64,000 nucleotides of DNA from Hydrangea macrophylla (GCA_033977485.1 CM066984.1:32097501-32161500); one strand, 5' to 3'. Numbered from the stretch's first letter, positions 12,701-22,720 are shown. A program made the numbers and translations. The notes: generated from the letters alone by a model not told the origin.

Positions 12701-15380
12701 TTTGTTTTTCTCTTACTCTACGTACCTTTGGAGTACACCAACAACTCTTTCTGTTTAGGAGTTACTTGTTCTACCTCCCCTTCACACAACTCATTATGCT
12801 TAGCTGTTACAGGTTCTTCCTCCAACTCCTCACTCCTTATTCCTTCCATCTGGAATTCTTTTTCAGGGATTAAAATAATAGTAGGAGTTTCAGGTAAGAC
12901 TGATACCAAAACCTTTTCATGTCTCATCTCCCCCTGAAGAGGTATTTTGGGATTCTCAAAGAAGGGTACAGATTCTCGGAAAGTGACATTCATAGAGACA
13001 TACCACTTCCGATTGTCAGGGTTACAACACTTATATCCTTTTTGAGTAGGAGAGTATCCTAGAAAAATACATTTAATGGCTCTAGGATTGAGTTTTCCCT
13101 TGGTAGGAGAGTGGTTGTGGACAAAACACACACAACCAAAGACACAAGGAGTGATAGACAAACTGGAAGAAGGATGAGATAGAAGATCAATAGGAGCCTT
13201 TTTATCGAATACCTGGGTAGGAAGACAATTTATAAGGTAAGCCGATGTCAAGACAGCATCAACCCAGTACGGTTTAGGAGCATTAGCGGTGAACATCAAA
13301 GAACGGACAACATCTAGGAAATGACGATTCTTACGTTCCGCAACTCCATTTTGTTGCGGAGTATCAGTGTAAGAGGTCTGATGTAAGATGCCCTTTGAAG
13401 TAAAAAAATCACCTAGACCCGAATCAATGTACTCACCCCCTTGATCGGAACGTAAAATTTTTATACCTGTCCCAAATTGAGTTAAAACCATTGCATAGAA
13501 AGATTTAAAGAAAGAAAACACTTCATTATTTTCTTTCATCAAATAAAGCCATGTAGTGCGTGAATAATCATCAATAAAAATAACAAACCAATGATGACCT
13601 TTTGGAGAATTAATACGAGGAGTACCCCACACATCATAATGCACTAAGGAAAAAGGAGTTAAACTTTTATTAACGTTCGGAGCAAAAGATGTCCAATGAT
13701 GTTTCCCAGTTCACAAGGTTAAAAAAAAAAAACTCAGAAACACGTTTATTGACTAAAGAAGGAAACATATGCTTAAGTAAATGAAAAGACGGGTGTCCTA
13801 ATCGTCTATGTAATAACCAAATGTCTTTAGACTTATTCTAAGTAATTGATGTGTGATGAGCTCATTTGCTTCCTACATCCAGAAGATAAAGGCCATTCTC
13901 CTGTCTACCACTGCCAATCGTCCTCCTTGTGGTAATGTCCTGAAGACACAATGAGAAGGGAAAAAAGTTATACTGCAATTCAAATCACAAGTTATACGAC
14001 TAATAGATAAAAGATTAGAAATAAAACTAGGAACATGAAGGACCGATGACAGAGGCAATGAGGGAGTGGCATGAATGACACCCTTCCCTGTAACAGAAGA
14101 AAAAGTGTCATCTGCAATGCGAACTTTATCTTGACCTGAATGAGGAGTATATATAGAAACCAAATCTGAAGAGCTAGACATATGATCTGAAGCACATGAG
14201 TCAATAATCCAAGGAAAAGATAAATGGGATAAACATGCTGAGGCAGAAGTGACCAAGTTACCTGTCTGCGCAAATGAAGAGGAAGCACCTGTAGGTGTAG
14301 ATGCAGAGGCAGTGGCAGCTGAAGTACGGCGAGTCATCAAACTCCTGAGAGCCTCTTCCACCTCAGATGCAGTGAACATAGGTGGAGAAGCAGCAGGAAG
14401 AGACTGATCAGTCGGAGCTGGAGCTGTAAGATCGACTGCTGTCGAATGATGCGCATGAGCATTTCGTCCATAAAACTTTCCTCCACAACCCATAGACGAG
14501 CGAGAACGACCTCCTAGGGGATAACCATGAAGCTTATAGCATGTCTCCCTAGTGTGAAATTTGGTATTACAGTAATCGCAAAATTGCTTAGATTTATCCG
14601 AAGAACCAGACTCATTAGCGACGTCAAGACCACGGTTCCCATCCTTCTGAGAAACGAAAGAGAGAGCATATCGCTCTGTAGAAGTAGGTGGAAGCATAGC
14701 AGAGCGTCTACTTTTCTCGTTCTGAACATAGGCAAAAGCCTCCTGAAGAAAAGGTAGTGGCTCCATTCCCAGAACCCAACTGCGAGCAGGTTCCAAATCA
14801 GAGTGCAGTCCCTGTAAGAACTTAAAAATTCTCTCCTCAGCAACAAGTTTATGATAGGCCACCGAATCAGTGGGACAAACAGGCTTAAAGTCCAATAAAT
14901 GGTCCAAACGTTTCCAGCTAGTGGATAGAGATGTGAAATATTGCAGAACACTCTGCTCCCCCTGTTCAGATCTACCAATCGACCTCGTAACTCAATAATC
15001 TATGCAGAATTACCCTTGTGCGAATAAGTGCTGGCCATGGTCTCCCAAATATCTTGGGCAGTCACCATATCCAAAAAACCTTCAGCGATCTCTGGAATCA
15101 TAGAGTGGCAAAGCCAAGACATGACAGTGGAGTTCTCCATCTCCCACTTGTCATAAAAGACATCCTCGACGTTAGGTGCTTTAATCTTCCCGTTGATAAA
15201 ACCGCATCTTTCCTCTACCTTTTAGGGACATAATCAAAGATCCGGACCATGCAACGTAGTTTTGGCCATTGAAAAGTGATGCAGTAAGTTTTACGTTCGG
15301 GTTGTCGGTGGATGCAACACGTTCATCCCTAAGCAACTGTGTATTCACGTTGGATTTGTCTGGATCCATCATCGTGAATC

Positions 15381-15420
<40 letters not shown>

Positions 15421-16754
15421 CACCCTACAACAAATACTGAATAAGAGAAGAGGAACAGAAACCAACGGATTCATAGCACACAACCAGAAATCAGAACACC
15501 ATAAAGGATGCCAGCAGATCAATCACTGATCAATGGGCCATCAGTGGACCCAAAAAACAGAGAACAAGAACTTCAATCAAACTAGTACGAGTGTTGGACT
15601 ATACGAAAGGTAAAAAATAGAACAAGAAGATGATGGCTACCTGCGGCTGGGTTATATATGCATAGGAGGGGTTGCGACAGGTCTAGGAGGGTTCGGCGAG
15701 AGTGGGTAAGGCATTGGGTGGCTGCGGCTAGGTGTATAGGACCATGAGGAGTTGCGATGGGGTCTGGGTAGATGGTGTAGGGCTGCGGCTGGGGTCTGGT
15801 ATGTGTCTGGGGCTGCGGCTGAGCAGTGGGATGTTGCAGTGGGGCTGTGGTGGTCTGAGATGAGTTCGGCGAAGCTGGTGGTGGTTGGAATGATGGTGGC
15901 TGATGGTGGTGGCTCAGGGATTAGGGTTAACGGGTTGGCTTTGATACCATGTTAACATAGATTAATCAAAAAGCTTAGGGTGACTAATTAGTTCAACCCT
16001 TATATATGATTCAGAAATATATGAAAGAAATATTACAATTAAGTCCCTTAACTCTAACAATATAAAACTAAGTGCTATATCTAACAAAAACAACTTACAA
16101 TGGTAATGATATCAATGGAAAATATTTTCTGGATGAATATAATCCACTATTTAAAGCAAGCACAGAAATCCAAGACCATAGAAGCGGGATTACTAAGTGC
16201 TTGCCTTGAGGTATGGTGTGAGTCTCAAGTATGAACTTGATGTGCTACATTACAAGGTAGCAATTTATGGTCATGCTTACTTCTTTGAGCAGACTCTGTA
16301 TATAGAGCAGATATAAACCATTTAAAACATGTTTTCACTGGGTCTCGATACGATATCACCAAAATGCTCCAAGCTACAAGCAAAAGTAAAGCAAGACTGC
16401 ATAACCATTTGAAATTGTCCTTTTCAATGAGTAATAGAACTTCTAACGATCATCAGATTATATAACTGAATAATCCTACTTAATAGGGAAAAAATGATGA
16501 CCAATGTCAAGATCAAAATGGGTAATAAGTTGGATTGTAGTTGAACAAATGCATATGAGAGTGAGAATAAACGACAACAAACCATAATCTGCCACCGTGA
16601 CAGGACTTTTATCTGATTTTGATTGCACATCTGATTGCAACAATGCCTTTTGCACCTTCTGGAGAAAGAAAAATCAACCACACATCAAATCAACTTCTTT
16701 CTATGGACGTTTGACATGAGTATGTCAATGAGAAATATAATGTTTCCATTTCTT

Positions 16755-16796
<42 letters not shown>

Positions 16797-18839
16797 AGAG
16801 AGAAAATCACAAAGTATAAGAGAAAGATAATCTTTACACACAGACACACACACACACACACACAGTGTAAATCTTCAAGTATGGGAGAACGATAATCTTT
16901 ACTGGTACAATAAGCTAGGATTTGTGGGTATAACCTTATACTCTGATCTACCAGTGAATATTTGGTAAAGCAAATCCTAAAATAATCTGTGCGTGAACCT
17001 ATTATACTGAAAGCTCACTATTTGAAGTTGATGGGCTCCCCATGTAAAGACAACATAGTAAAACAATTTCGCAATGAGAATGCAATAAGTTTATTTTACA
17101 AAAATTGATATGCTATTGATGCACATTTTTCTTCTCAGGTAGCAAATCTACAAGTGTCCCAATAAAAATCAGACAAACCAATATCCAAGATGAACCTAAA
17201 TTAAACTAAGCGATGTATGGAAAAGGAACATTTAAAGATGGAAACAATTAGAAAATAAGGCATCATCACATGTGGTTGCTTTTGAAAAAGACCAGCAATT
17301 ACTTGTCTTAATGATAGTTGGCTATTTTCAGAACAAAGAACTGAAGATGCAATGTTGCATTTCTTGTTGCCATTGGAGGAATGATTTGTAAATCGAAGAA
17401 TTGACAAATAAAAAATAAAGAACCTTTACGGAAGAGTTCGGATTTGTGAATTGGACTGATCACTTTAAATTAATGAATTTCTAAATTGTACTGACTTATT
17501 GAGAAACAGAATTTGAGATACGTAGAAACTTTGAATATATTGTATGGTTGACCATTTCCAAATATTCCTAGAATTGAATTCTGGATTTGGTATTACATAC
17601 ATGACATGAAGGATCCTGACTGGCTGTAGAGGCAGCAATAATCTTGACAATGGAATTTGTTTGCTGAACCTCATAATTTCCAAAATGACTACCCTATTGT
17701 CACAACTACAGCGTAAGTCATGATTTGGGTGGAGTTCCATTTCCAATTTGAGGTTTACACCAGAAACACAATTTGGATCCAAATATCCCAAATCCGATTC
17801 AACACCAAGATCCTTTAGCCAAATTCACCCAAACTACCACAAGGCATATTAGCTAATAAAAAAAGGAAAAAGAAAAGAAAAGACAATAATAAGATAATAA
17901 GTAAAGAATAGAGAAAGTGGGCAAACCATTTGACCCTACATATTAAGGGGAATTTTATCTTCGCTAAGTCATACTTGAGTCAAGTTTATGCCCCTAAGTT
18001 TCTTTATCACAATTGCATTTTTTTTTTTTTGGTTTTAAACAGCTTCATTTAGATGTTAGACTTATCAGTGAAGTAATTCACCCTTGAGTTGGAGATGAAT
18101 GAAAAAAAAAAAGAAGAAGGCACCAAAATTCATAGCGATGTTCTGTAAATAATAGGGAAGAATATCTGATGACGAAGAAACTCGTTAATTAACACAACAA
18201 TCGAATTAAACTTCAAATCTAGCATAGTCTCCATTAATTGAACATCTTTCGGAGACGTTATCTTCATTCACTAAAAACCAACATAGCATAATGTTCACAA
18301 AACCTACATCTATTCTAGGAAAGAATCAGAAAACTTCATTGAATCACAGAGATTAAACAAGGTTTAAATATCAACCAATCCCCGAACGGAAACAACTATG
18401 GGCAAATCCACAAAAGGGGTATGATCAAATCGCCATTTTAGATTCTAGGATTAGTTCCAATTGTAATAAGCAATCCTAGTTTAGTAAAAACTTGAGAATA
18501 TCACAATCAATCCTTGCAGATACTTGTACATTCATGCATATACGGATGAACATATAGACAAATGTATGTACCTATTACATGATAAAAGCCATATTTAAAG
18601 TAGGGCAGAGTCAGATCACTTCATTGAATCAAAGACAATCAACAACAATGACACATCAGGAGACAAATTTGGGCAAATCCACAAAAGGGGTTTTGATGAA
18701 ATTGCCATTTTAGCTTGTGGGTTTTGTTCCAATTTCAATAAGCAGTCTTAGTGGTGTAAACAACTTCAGAAGATCATAATCAATCATTGCAGGTACAAAT
18801 TCATTTCCTTCATACCTGTGTCCACAAAACAATATATAG

Positions 18840-18873
<34 letters not shown>

Positions 18874-19127
18874 TGGGGGAAAGGGTATTACAACACCTGG
18901 CAGAGGCGAGCAGCAAGAGAGGCGGCTTTCTTGGCGGCAGCGAGTTCCTTATCATAGGACATTATTGAAGCAACTTGTAGTTGTAGTTTTAGTCCTAGTA
19001 CTACTGGAGGAGATGATTTATTGAGGATAGAGAAAAGGCGCTTTGGTACTATTTTGGGTTTTGACGAGGGGTATGAATATATCACTCGTGTCAAGGAATT
19101 AAGGGTCCCTGTTGACATCGTAGCCAT
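6837..19127 (-). CDS. SAL1: SAL1/HAL2-type 3'(2'),5'-bisphosphate nucleotidase (8 exons)
   Basis: Exons on the minus strand: 18897-19127, 16583-16658, 10437-10510, 9795-10000, 9067-9250, 8620-8718, 8367-8520 and 6837-7000. All introns are GT-AG, and the joined frame is 395 residues. Visible motifs are VAEED around residues 124-128, DPIDGTKG at 189-196, GDQYA near 200 and WDHAAG at 331-336, the metal and active-site signatures of lithium-sensitive phosphatases of the IMPase superfamily. By family knowledge the enzyme converts 3'-phosphoadenosine 5'-phosphate to AMP and acts in chloroplast and mitochondrial stress signalling. The first 55 residues are rich in Ser, Thr and basic residues and look like a transit peptide; Met56 (18962) would give the short cytosolic form. 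C222 and C235 correspond to the redox cysteine pair described in Arabidopsis SAL1, but the loop between them is short here. Intron 2 is about 6.1 kb because of a copia insertion. Confidence 0.95.
7673..7692. repeat. (GT)n poly-G tract in SAL1 intron 7
   Basis: A GT run enters a run of about 20 G, then short G blocks; a second G run lies near 7755-7769. Such tracts are prone to sequencing error and length change. Confidence 0.85.
7983..8296. repeat. Tourist-like MITE in SAL1 intron 7
   Basis: The right end contains CTAAATACAAGAACCAAACA, the inverse of a TGTTTGGTTCTTG-type terminus. The left end, TTAGTTCATGGATTTCG, is a decayed counterpart. The interior (TTTCTTTCATGCTTAATAAA, ATTTATTTCTCAAC, TTATTCCTATTTTC) matches the cluster at 5720-6535. 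No target duplication can be stated with confidence. Confidence 0.5.
8573..8610. repeat. (CA)n microsatellite in SAL1 intron 6
   Basis: About 38 bp of CA repeat make up more than a third of this 99-bp intron (8521-8619) and end about 10 bp from the splice donor of exon 6. Confidence 0.9.
9375..9426. repeat. (GT)n(GA)n microsatellite in SAL1 intron 4
   Basis: A GT-rich run passes into a GA run. It is intronic. Confidence 0.9.
9691..9724. repeat. Poly-A tract in SAL1 intron 4
   Basis: More than 30 consecutive A bases, lying in intron 4 between exons 4 and 5. Confidence 0.9.
10107..10403. mobile_element. Tourist-like MITE in SAL1 intron 3
   Basis: The left end GACTCCGTTTGGTTTATG is matched by the inverse of the right end CATGAACCAAACAGAGCT. 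TAA flanks both sides (CTAA|GACTCC and GAGCT|TAAATG). A 3-bp TAA/TTA duplication and a CTGTTTGGTT terminus are typical of PIF/Harbinger (Tourist) MITEs. The element makes up about two thirds of intron 3 and has no transposase. Confidence 0.6.
10800..10936 (-). repeat. Copia 3' LTR
   Basis: This 137-bp LTR matches 15950-16086 at all but about six positions. Its end has changed from ...AACA to ...AATA on the minus strand, so the terminal CA is mutated. Confidence 0.92.
10937..10950 (-). other. Copia polypurine tract
   Basis: The minus strand reads TTGAGGGGGAG directly before the 3' LTR start TGTTAGATATA. This is the expected place and composition for the plus-strand primer of a retrotransposon. 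Confidence 0.8.
10944..11630 (-). pseudogene. Copia RNase H domain, C-terminal pol fragment
   Basis: The 228-residue frame holds the end of reverse transcriptase (SHTRPDI) and a copia RNase H. Visible signatures are YTDADWAGS near residue 72, RSSAEAE near 114 and YCDSKSAI near 148; TKHIEIDRHFIKE and DILTKG lie near the end. It overlaps the upstream RT frame and needs a one-base shift near 11620 to join it, so pol is frameshifted here. The domain itself is otherwise uninterrupted. Confidence 0.9.
11566..12525 (-). pseudogene. Copia reverse transcriptase
   Basis: The 319-residue frame covers the copia RT: WKWVY-like start, KARLVAKGFTQ, DYQETFAPV, FDVKNAFLHG, LYGLKQSPRAWF, and the catalytic YVDD in LIVYVDDIVLTG, followed by FEIKDLGELKYFLG. 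All catalytic motifs are present. Upstream it is separated from integrase by an in-frame TGA near 12568. Downstream it runs into a frameshift. Confidence 0.92.
12718..13644 (-). pseudogene. Copia integrase core
   Basis: The 308-residue frame begins inside integrase (HYDVWGTP) and shows the DDE core: first Asp in FIDDYSRTTW, second Asp in LRSDQGGEY, Glu in NGVAERKNRH. The C-terminal copia features GYSPTQKGYKC and FRESVPF follow. The upstream zinc-binding part lies in another frame beyond a poly-A slip near 13722, so the gene is split. Confidence 0.9.
13873..15372 (-). pseudogene. Copia gag and protease, frameshifted
   Basis: The frame starts at 15372 (MMDPDKSN) with the copia gag N-terminus (LTASLFNGQNYVAW) and shifts near 15210. 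Gag then continues in other frames (KWEMENSTVMSWL) to the 14907-13873 frame. That frame has the CCHC zinc knuckle (CDYCNTKFHTRETC) and the protease region WIIDSCASDHMS. The expected D-S-G active-site triad reads D-S-C because GGT has become TGT. Copia gag-protease is normally one open frame, so several lesions are present. Confidence 0.88.
15382..15416. repeat. (CA)n microsatellite in the copia leader
   Basis: About 17 CA repeats lie just upstream of the gag start on the minus strand. Confidence 0.9.
15417..15936 (-). other. Copia untranslated leader
   Basis: This lies between PBS and gag. The stretch 15640-15930 is G-rich on the plus strand with repeated GGCTGCGGCTG phrases. No gene is supported; the plus-strand open frame here looks incidental. 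Confidence 0.6.
15937..15949 (-). other. Copia primer binding site
   Basis: The minus strand reads TGGTATCAAAGCC directly after the 5' LTR. It closely matches the initiator tRNA-Met primer site (TGGTATCAGAGC) used by most plant copia elements. Confidence 0.85.
15950..16086 (-). repeat. Copia 5' LTR
   Basis: On the minus strand this starts TGTTAGATATAGC and ends ATCTATGTTAACA, with canonical TG...CA ends, and is 137 bp long. Short LTRs of this size occur in several plant copia families. Confidence 0.93.
16757..16863. repeat. (GA)n and (CA)n microsatellites in SAL1 intron 1
   Basis: A GA run at about 16757-16800 and a CA run at about 16838-16863 lie between intron 1 and the exon 2 acceptor (16659). 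Confidence 0.9.
18325..18810. repeat. Diverged direct duplication in SAL1 intron 1
   Basis: Blocks recur about 280 bp apart: ACTTCATTGAATCA, GGGCAAATCCACAAAAGGGG, GCCATTTTAG, AATAAGCA and ATCAATCNTTGCAG (first near 18335-18525, then near 18620-18792). This is an old segmental duplication inside the intron, close to exon 1. It has no coding potential. Confidence 0.7.
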
Positions 19128-19251
19128 CTCTCTCTTCTCTCCCTTCAGTTCATTTTTATTCGCTCTACTTTCCAGAGTATTAATTTTTTGTCCGTCAATT
19201 CGCGTGGAATGATGGGCCACTGACTGGCACAAAAAAAAAAGGGTAGGACAA

Positions 19252-19411
19252 TAATTTAAGGGAATGGACTTCAGTCCGGTAAGCTCAGTGCTGTGTGTGC
19301 TGTGCACACACAGTTTGCACAGTAAAACTGCTTAGTTTTACTGTGCAAACTGTGTGTGCACAGCACACACAGCACTGAGCTTACCGGACTGAAGTCCATT
19401 CCTAATTTAAG
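19252..19411. mobile_element. Perfect-hairpin MITE upstream of SAL1 (Mutator-like TSD)
   Basis: The element body is 19261-19402. It has two 69-bp arms that are exact reverse complements (19261-19329 and 19334-19402) around a 4-base loop GCTT. It is flanked by an exact 9-bp duplication TAATTTAAG (19252-19260 and 19403-19411). A 9-bp duplication points to a Mutator-like mobilising enzyme. The ends read GGAATGGACTTCAG. It sits 134-275 bp upstream of the SAL1 start codon at 19127, probably in the promoter or 5' UTR. Open frames crossing it are artefacts of the palindrome. Confidence 0.88.
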
Positions 19412-19519
19412 TTATGGCATTTACAGTGCTAAAAATGGTATCTTAAGTATTGAAATATGTGATTATTTTTCAGTGAAAAATTTTCACTTACAATCCGTTT
19501 GGTTCATGGATTCTAAGTG

Positions 19520-20181
19520 TGATATGCCCAAAATTGGTTCTACCATAATTCCGTGTAGTTTTGGTCATCCAGGGCTACCTCGTCTCGTAATACGAGGCCC
19601 TGTCAGAGAAGAAGTCTGACATCCAGGTCGAGATAGTCGCGTCCCGACACGATGCAGCTCGGAACTGGCTTAGCATGCCCAGAGGCGCGTCCCAAACTGC
19701 TTGGACTCCAGTAGTTTCCTAAATCAGATAAGAAGCCTTCCATATACGCATAAATAGTTTCCTTATCAAATTAGGAAACTGGCCGGATTTGCTGCAATCT
19801 TCACAGCTGTCAATTAGTTACTTAATCAGACTTAAACACCTTGTAAGGGAGGATTCTTCCTCCTATAAAAGAGTCCTCTCATCCGTATAAGAGGGGATCC
19901 CGAGTTCAATTGAACCAATCATCCTACATAGTCATAGCCTCTCCCCAGAAACCATAGAGATCATCCTTGCACGGCTGACCCTTGGTAGTTTCAGTCACCA
20001 TTGTTAGATCACCAAGGTCCCTGTAGCAATTGCTTATACTTAGTAGAAGTGCTTTGACACACACGTGAATGTAAGTTCCTTCATTAATAGGGTCGAACCA
20101 CATACAAAATCTATTTCTCTCTCTTTCTCACTAATCTGCTTTATTCATACTAAGATCCATTTACCAAAAACTGCATCATCA
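19520..20181 (+). repeat. Gypsy-1 5' LTR
   Basis: Starts TGATATGCCCAAAATTGG and ends GCATCATCA. It contains a TATA-like CCTATAAAAGAGTCC near 19862-19874. It aligns along its length with 28973-29631, with many substitutions. Confidence 0.88.
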
Positions 20182-20182
20182 A

Positions 20183-20204
20183 CTTGGTGCCATCTGTGGG
20201 AACA
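20183..20204 (+). other. Gypsy-1 primer binding region
   Basis: CTTGGTGCCATCTGTGGGAA follows the 5' LTR directly and is homologous to the gypsy-3 site TTGGCACCGTCTGTGGGATC. The priming tRNA is not assigned. Confidence 0.6.
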
Positions 20205-20241
20205 ATAGATTTCTCATAAGCAAATCTCTTGGCTGATAGAC

Positions 20242-21774
20242 ATGCCTTTGAAGAAGGGCAAGAAGGCAGCTCAACAGGCTAATGGGGATGTCGCGATCGC
20301 CACGGCGCCGACCGTAATAGTCCTAACACAAGAGCTGATCACAACGGCTCTCGCACAGCTTCTAGAGGGCCAACGTCAAACCCAACAGCAAATCAATACC
20401 CTGTTGGCCCAACAAAACAACGTCCCGCCAACTAATGATCTCCTGGGGTATGTTAGTAGAAGGCGGGCACTGCGCCGTGGTCGACCACCCACCCAAGGCC
20501 ATACCTGGGGAAGACGCCTGAAACACGATCAATGACAGGCGTGCTGCCCGGGATGAACAGCTCGAACGCTCGACTCGAGAGTCTGCCCACGGATCCTCGG
20601 CTAGGAGCCGTAGAGACCTTAGGAACCAGATTGACCATAGTCATAGCCGAGCCCTCTCCCGGGAAACAGAAACACGTAGTCTGGAAGAGGCATCCTCCTC
20701 CGACCTCACCTATCACACAAATAGTGACCGGGGTGGAAGACAAGATTAAGGACCTGGAGAAATAGATCGAGGACATGGCTAAAAACATCAATAAGAGGTC
20801 AGTCCACAATCACACTGACATAGATACCAAGTCCCCCTTTATCACGAAAATCATGAGTTTTCCCATCCCTCATAAGTTCAAACAACCTTAGATGGAATTA
20901 TACAACGGATTGGGTAGCCCGATGGACCACGTCCTCGCTTACAAAATCCCGAATGGTTCTAACCACCAACTTAGGCGAGCTTTATTGCCTAGCCTTCTCC
21001 AGTACCTTGAAGGGAACATCAACCCAATGGTTCCCTTCGTTGAAACTGAGGTCAATCAACAGCTTCAAACAACTCAGCAAGCAATGCATCAGCCAATTTA
21101 TTGACATGCATGAGCAGCCGAAGCCTGACACACAGTTGCTAACTGTCAGCTAAAGGAAGAATGAGTCTCTCAAGGAATTCGTCGATCGATTTAACCAAGA
21201 GAAGCTCAAGGTCTATGATCTGAATGAAACCATCACTATCATCGCCTTCTACTTAGGTCAGCACACCAAGTGTGCCACGTCGTTTCACAAAAAATCGGCC
21301 GACGACCTTGGTTGAACTCGCAGAGAGGGTCTAAAAGACAATTGGCACATAGACAACGAGCCTCCGAGAAACAAGCTGAAGCAAGATCAACCCAAGAAGA
21401 ATAGTGGAAAGAAGCCCAGTAAAGGTCAGCATAAGGGTGATCAAGATCAGGCCGTGATACCATTCACACCCTTCTCCCAACCTATACAAGAGGTCATGGC
21501 CATAGCTAAAGCCCAGAATCTATTAAAAAATCCAACCAAGTTAAAGAGCCCGCCCGAGAGAAGAAATCGAGATAAGTACTGCCGCTACCACAAGGATCAC
21601 GGCCATAACACCGAGGATTGCTTCAAATTGAAGGTTGCAATTGAGAAGCTAATCAAGAAGGGCCATCTAGCCGAGTTTGTCACTAACAACAGACAACCTC
21701 GGCCAGACAACTGCCCTCCCGAACAGCAACCCCTCAACAGTATCAACGTGGTCTTTGGAGAGGACATCAGGTAG
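20242..21774 (+). pseudogene. Gypsy-1 gag
   Basis: The frame starts with MPLKKGKKAAQQ, and the same N-terminus (PLKKGKKTVAQ) is seen in gypsy-3. It continues through stops and frame changes: MELYNGLGSPMDH near 20892, then the gag core near 21000-21300. It ends in the 21454-21774 frame with a zinc-knuckle-like CRYHKDHGHNTEDC followed by FKLKVAIEKLIKKGHL. Gag packages the RNA in the virus-like particle. At least three lesions break it. Confidence 0.82.
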
Positions 21775-21844
21775 AGGAGATTCGTAGTCAACCAGGAAGA
21801 GACACGCCCGAGCGTCCTAATCAGAAGTCACATCTATCCGGCCT

Positions 21845-22720
21845 GTGAACCCTGCACAGACAAATTTTTTCACCTTCTCCTCCAATGACCTTGAGGGCAT
21901 ACACTTACCCCATGATGACCCCCTAGTTGTAATACTCCTCATCGCCAACTACTCAGTCAAGAGGGTGTTGAGTGACACCGACAGTTCCTCCGACATACTC
22001 TTCATCTCAGCGCTTGACCAGCTCATGATTTCTAGAGAAAGACTCCAATTGGTTGCCACACATCTGGTCGGGTTCAACGGATCAAGTACACAATCACTCA
22101 GGATGATAGAGTTACCACTCCTTATAGGGACGCACCCTCAGCAGGCCTCAGTACTTGCCAAATTTGTGGTCGTAGCAGCACCTTCCGATTTCAACGTCAT
22201 ACTTAGGAGACCCACTCTCAATCGGGCTAAGACGGTCGTGCTAACCTACAGCCTCGTCTTCAAGTTTCCCACCCCTAAAGAGATCGAAACCCTGAGAGGG
22301 GATCAAGTAGGGGTGTTAAAAAACCAAACCAAACCGACAAACCGAACCGAACCGATCAATTCGGTCGGTTTTAATTTAATTTGTGCAGTGCAAAACCGAA
22401 ACTGAACCGAAAATTTACACACTCTGAACCGAACCGAATCGAACCGAAACCGATCGGTTTTGTCAAAAACCACACCGAACCAAACCGAACCGTTTACACC
22501 CCTAGGATCAAGCAATAGCTCGGTCCTGTTATGTCAACTCACTCGGGAAAGACGTTGTGTCAGAATCTCTAAACATTGGGAATTAAATCCGAGGTATAAC
22601 GAAGATCAGGTAGGGACGGTCGAAGAACTCATTCCAGTGGTTCTGGACGACCAGCTTCCTGACCGAGTGCTCAACATCAGTTCCCTCCTCACACCCGAGC
22701 TCTATGAAGATCTGGTCTAA
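21845..22720 (+). pseudogene. Gypsy-1 protease region, interrupted by a MITE
   Basis: The frame shows LIANYSVKRVLSDTDSSSDIL, where the retropepsin D-T-G has become D-T-D. It then runs to KFPTPKEIETLRGDQ, where the hAT MITE at 22308-22504 interrupts it. Homology resumes after 22512 (ARSCYVNSLGK, then the spacer leading to the RT). Gypsy-3 has the same segment without this MITE. The active-site change alone should inactivate the protease. Confidence 0.78.
22308..22504. mobile_element. hAT-type MITE in gypsy-1 (CCGAAC-rich), 197 bp
   Basis: The ends are TAGGGGTGTTAAA and TTTACACCCCTA. An exact 8-bp duplication GGATCAAG flanks it (22300-22307 and 22505-22512). The interior consists of many CCGAAC/GGTTCGGTT units in both directions. 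An 8-bp duplication is the hAT signature. Short frames spanning it are not genes. Confidence 0.88.

Larger units (their letters stand above)
10800..16086 (-). mobile_element. Ty1/copia LTR retrotransposon inside SAL1 intron 2
   Basis: This is a complete element of about 5.3 kb with 137-bp LTRs (10800-10936 and 15950-16086) differing at about six positions. It is flanked by an exact 5-bp duplication AAAAC (10795-10799 and 16087-16091). On the minus strand the order is LTR, PBS, gag, protease, integrase, reverse transcriptase, RNase H, polypurine tract, LTR. Integrase before reverse transcriptase identifies copia. It lies in the same orientation as SAL1. The frames carry several frameshifts and stops, so it should be non-autonomous today. 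Confidence 0.95.

Noticed and set aside
15752..15955. Trp/Gly-rich plus-strand ORF
   Set aside because: It lies in the G-rich untranslated leader of the copia element and ends at its PBS; composition explains the open frame.
19356..19619. Plus-strand ORF starting MHSTHSTELTG, and its minus-strand twin at 19307
   Set aside because: Both begin with the same peptide because the hairpin MITE is a perfect palindrome. They are not separate genes.
21595..21800. Minus-strand ORFs over the gypsy-1 zinc knuckle
   Set aside because: They are shadows of the real gag frame on the plus strand.
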